A stretch of DNA of 23,732 bases from Paludibacter sp. UBA5753 (GTDB lineage: Bacteria > Bacteroidota > Bacteroidia > Bacteroidales > Paludibacteraceae): the NCBI GenBank assembly GCA_002427615.1, contig DIFH01000124.1:308-24039 (forward strand), read 5' to 3'. Position 1 is the stretch's first letter; every line of letters starts with the position of its first letter. This document shows, piece by piece, positions 22,159-23,732 of this stretch. Position numbers and translations under genes: made by a program. The notes under the pieces were generated by a model. The model made no database searches, was not told where the DNA came from, and saw only the letters and a list, made by a program, of their open reading frames with translations.

Positions 22159-23613
22159 ATGAGTAATAAAATGAGAAAGATAAAAAATAAATATATCGCC
22201 ATTGGCATAATAATCTGCATTACTTTGTTTCAAAATGTTTCAGTTTTTTCGCAAGACTCTCTGAATTATTATCTGGAGATGGCCGTAAGAAACAATCCGA
22301 CTGTCATGCAGCGATTCAATGAATATCAGGCTGCCCTTCAAAAAATTCCTCAGGTAAATTCCTTGCCCGATCCACAATTGGAGATGGGCGTTTTTCTCAG
22401 TCCGATGGAATTAATGGCCGGAAATCAGGTGGCAGATATTAAATTAATGCAGATGTTTCCGTGGTTCGGGACGCTCAAAAATGCCAAAGACGAAATGAGT
22501 CTGATGGCAAAGGCGAAATATGAAGCTTTTGTTGATGCAAAATTGCAGGTTTTTTATGAAGTTCAGAGTATAGGGTACGACTTATATAAAATCAGGCGTA
22601 ACATGGAGATATCACAGGAAAACATTGCGCTTTTGAAGACGATTGAAAGCTTGTCGGTAATAAAATTCAAATCAGCATCCATAAGCGGCAGTCCGTCTTC
22701 AGGTGGAGGGAACATGCCGAAAAGCAGCGCCCGATCAACTGGCGGAAGTTCTGCCGGAATGGGAGGCATGGGTGGCAATTCAACGTTGTCGGCATCAACC
22801 ATTCCTGCAAATGTTTCGGGTGCGGGAAGCGCAATGAGTTCGTCGATGAGTTCAGCTTCTGCCACTTCATCACTCAGCGATGTTTATCGTATTCAGATGG
22901 AGATAGGTGATTTGGAAAACTCCATAGCGCTGTTGAAAAATGAAGAACAGGTTGTTTTATCAAAATTCAATAGCCGGTTAAACAGATCGTTAACCGCCCC
23001 TGTTCTGATAAGTAATCTGCTGACAAGCGAACCTTTGAATATAGCATATTTGTCGGTTGCCGATTCCATGTTTACCCGGAATCCCATGCTGAATATGTTG
23101 CGATACGATCAACAATCGCTTGACGCACGTAAAAAGATGCAGAAAAAAATGGGATTGCCCATGCTGGGCTTAGGGTTGAATTATTCTGTAATCAGCAAAA
23201 GCGGAATGTCAACATCGCCTATGAACGGCGATGATATGATTATGCCCATGCTCACAGTTACTTTACCCGTTTATCGTAAAAAATACAAAGCTATGCAAAC
23301 TGAAACCAGCTTTTTAAAAGCAGCTTCGGAACAAAACTATCAGGCAACAGCCAATGCTTTGCAGACTGAGTATTACGAAGCATTACAGTTGTATTACGAC
23401 GCGCAACGGAGAATGAAACTATACGAGAACCAAAGTAAGTTAGCCCAAAAATCGTTGAACATACTGATAAAAACATTTTCATCTTCCACCACCGGCATGA
23501 CCGATATACTGGAAATTCGTCAACAGTTGCTTGCCTACGAACTAAATCAAGTGGAAGCGTTGGTGGATTTTAATAAATCGGTAGCATGGGTGAAGCGCCT
23601 GGTAAACAATTGA
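22159..23613 (+). CDS. TolC-like outer-membrane efflux protein (CusC-type)
   Basis: This 484-residue protein begins with a basic N-terminus and a hydrophobic stretch (residues about 12-30) ending near SVFSQ, a Sec signal peptide without a lipobox cysteine after it. The mature part has paired coiled-coil helices typical of TolC family channels, with NSLPDPQLEMGVFL and MFPWFGTLKNAKDEM, seen in Bacteroidota partners of CusA pumps. Residues 172-239 form a low-complexity insert rich in Ser, Gly, Met and Ala, including AGMGGMGGN, between helices. It follows the CusA-like pump on the same strand after a repeat-filled gap and should be its outer-membrane exit. The start may be Met1 (22159) or Met5 (22171). 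The expected membrane-fusion protein gene would lie beyond the window. Confidence 0.87.
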   Translation: MSNKMRKIKNKYIAIGIIICITLFQNVSVFSQDSLNYYLEMAVRNNPTVMQRFNEYQAALQKIPQVNSLPDPQLEMGVFLSPMELMAGNQVADIKLMQMFPWFGTLKNAKDEMSLMAKAKYEAFVDAKLQVFYEVQSIGYDLYKIRRNMEISQENIALLKTIESLSVIKFKSASISGSPSSGGGNMPKSSARSTGGSSAGMGGMGGNSTLSASTIPANVSGAGSAMSSSMSSASATSSLSDVYRIQMEIGDLENSIALLKNEEQVVLSKFNSRLNRSLTAPVLISNLLTSEPLNIAYLSVADSMFTRNPMLNMLRYDQQSLDARKKMQKKMGLPMLGLGLNYSVISKSGMSTSPMNGDDMIMPMLTVTLPVYRKKYKAMQTETSFLKAASEQNYQATANALQTEYYEALQLYYDAQRRMKLYENQSKLAQKSLNILIKTFSSSTTGMTDILEIRQQLLAYELNQVEALVDFNKSVAWVKRLVNN

Positions 23614-23615
23614 TA

Positions 23616-23643
23616 ATTCATAATGCATAATGCACAATTCATA
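23616..23643. repeat. Four ATKCAYA heptamers after the TolC-like gene
   Basis: ATTCATA, ATGCATA, ATGCACA and ATTCATA follow one another in register, starting two bases after the stop codon. They form a third short-period repeat family in the window. Confidence 0.65.
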
Positions 23644-23707
23644 ATTAAAATCAATTTGCATTCAACACACAAATAATGAAAAGAATATAATGTCGCATTA
23701 ATTAACC

Positions 23708-23732
23708 AGTAAATAGTAAATAGTAAATAGTA
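23708..23732. repeat. Start of a TAGTAAA heptamer array at the window end
   Basis: The last 25 bases are in-register copies of TAGTAAA, the reverse complement of the TTTACTA unit at 14784-14874. The array is cut by the window edge, so its length is unknown. Confidence 0.8.

Noticed and set aside
23676..23690. ATG near the right end as the start of the next efflux gene
   Set aside because: The frame stops after four codons, and a heptamer array follows; any membrane-fusion gene must start outside the window.

Overview
The window reads as a chromosomal segment of a Bacteroidota bacterium, probably of the order Bacteroidales. Several genes carry the -7 box TAnnTTTG typical of that phylum (47-54, 3299-3306, 5920-5927, 8708-8715, 13693-13700, 16915-16922). 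Starts lack Shine-Dalgarno sequences, and several proteins are of forms common in the phylum (HYC_CC_PP family, long CusA-type pump, FtsX-type permease, DUF6913-like protein). No rRNA, tRNA, CRISPR array, transposase or phage gene was found. The lineage below phylum cannot be fixed from the sequence alone.

Layout. (1) 78-3139, sugar-nucleotide and sugar-phosphate genes on +: a nucleotidyltransferase, galE and manA. (2) 3385-9628, housekeeping genes on +: a PLP aminotransferase, an FtsX/LolE-like permease, NAD-dependent DNA ligase ligA, a small DUF6913-like protein and dapA, closed by a clear intrinsic terminator. (3) 9976-12703, a complete AmmeMemoRadiSam system: a Memo-AMMECR1 fusion on + facing a radical SAM enzyme on -, with the whole gap between their stop codons filled by a 29-unit octamer array. 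A DUF1810 gene lies just upstream of the radical SAM gene on the same strand. (4) 13670-16756, a sulfur-assimilation group cysK - OsmC-like - metY behind a recognisable promoter and a structured leader. (5) 16915-23613, a copper/silver resistance group: HYC_CC_PP protein, secreted HMA protein, a 1262-residue CusA-like RND pump and a TolC-like outer-membrane protein with a Met/Gly/Ser-rich insert. A membrane-fusion partner would be expected downstream, outside the window.

How genes work together. cysK and metY both fix sulfide onto O-acetylated amino acids, and the OsmC-like protein between them may deal with oxidised thiols. The metal genes make a plausible chain from periplasmic Cu/Ag capture to export through CusA and the outer-membrane channel. 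The Memo, AMMECR1 and radical SAM modules are known to co-occur as a three-part system of unknown product.

The most unusual non-coding content is a set of short-period repeats and palindromes in the gaps: octamers (11411-11642, again in both orientations at 17841-17960), heptamers (14784-14874, with the reverse complement at the window end), a 33-bp palindrome in two near-identical copies (8032-8064, 13496-13528), and two composite inverted-repeat elements between cusA and the TolC-like gene (21802-21955, 22018-22146). These, with the AmmeMemoRadiSam locus, are the parts most worth a second look.
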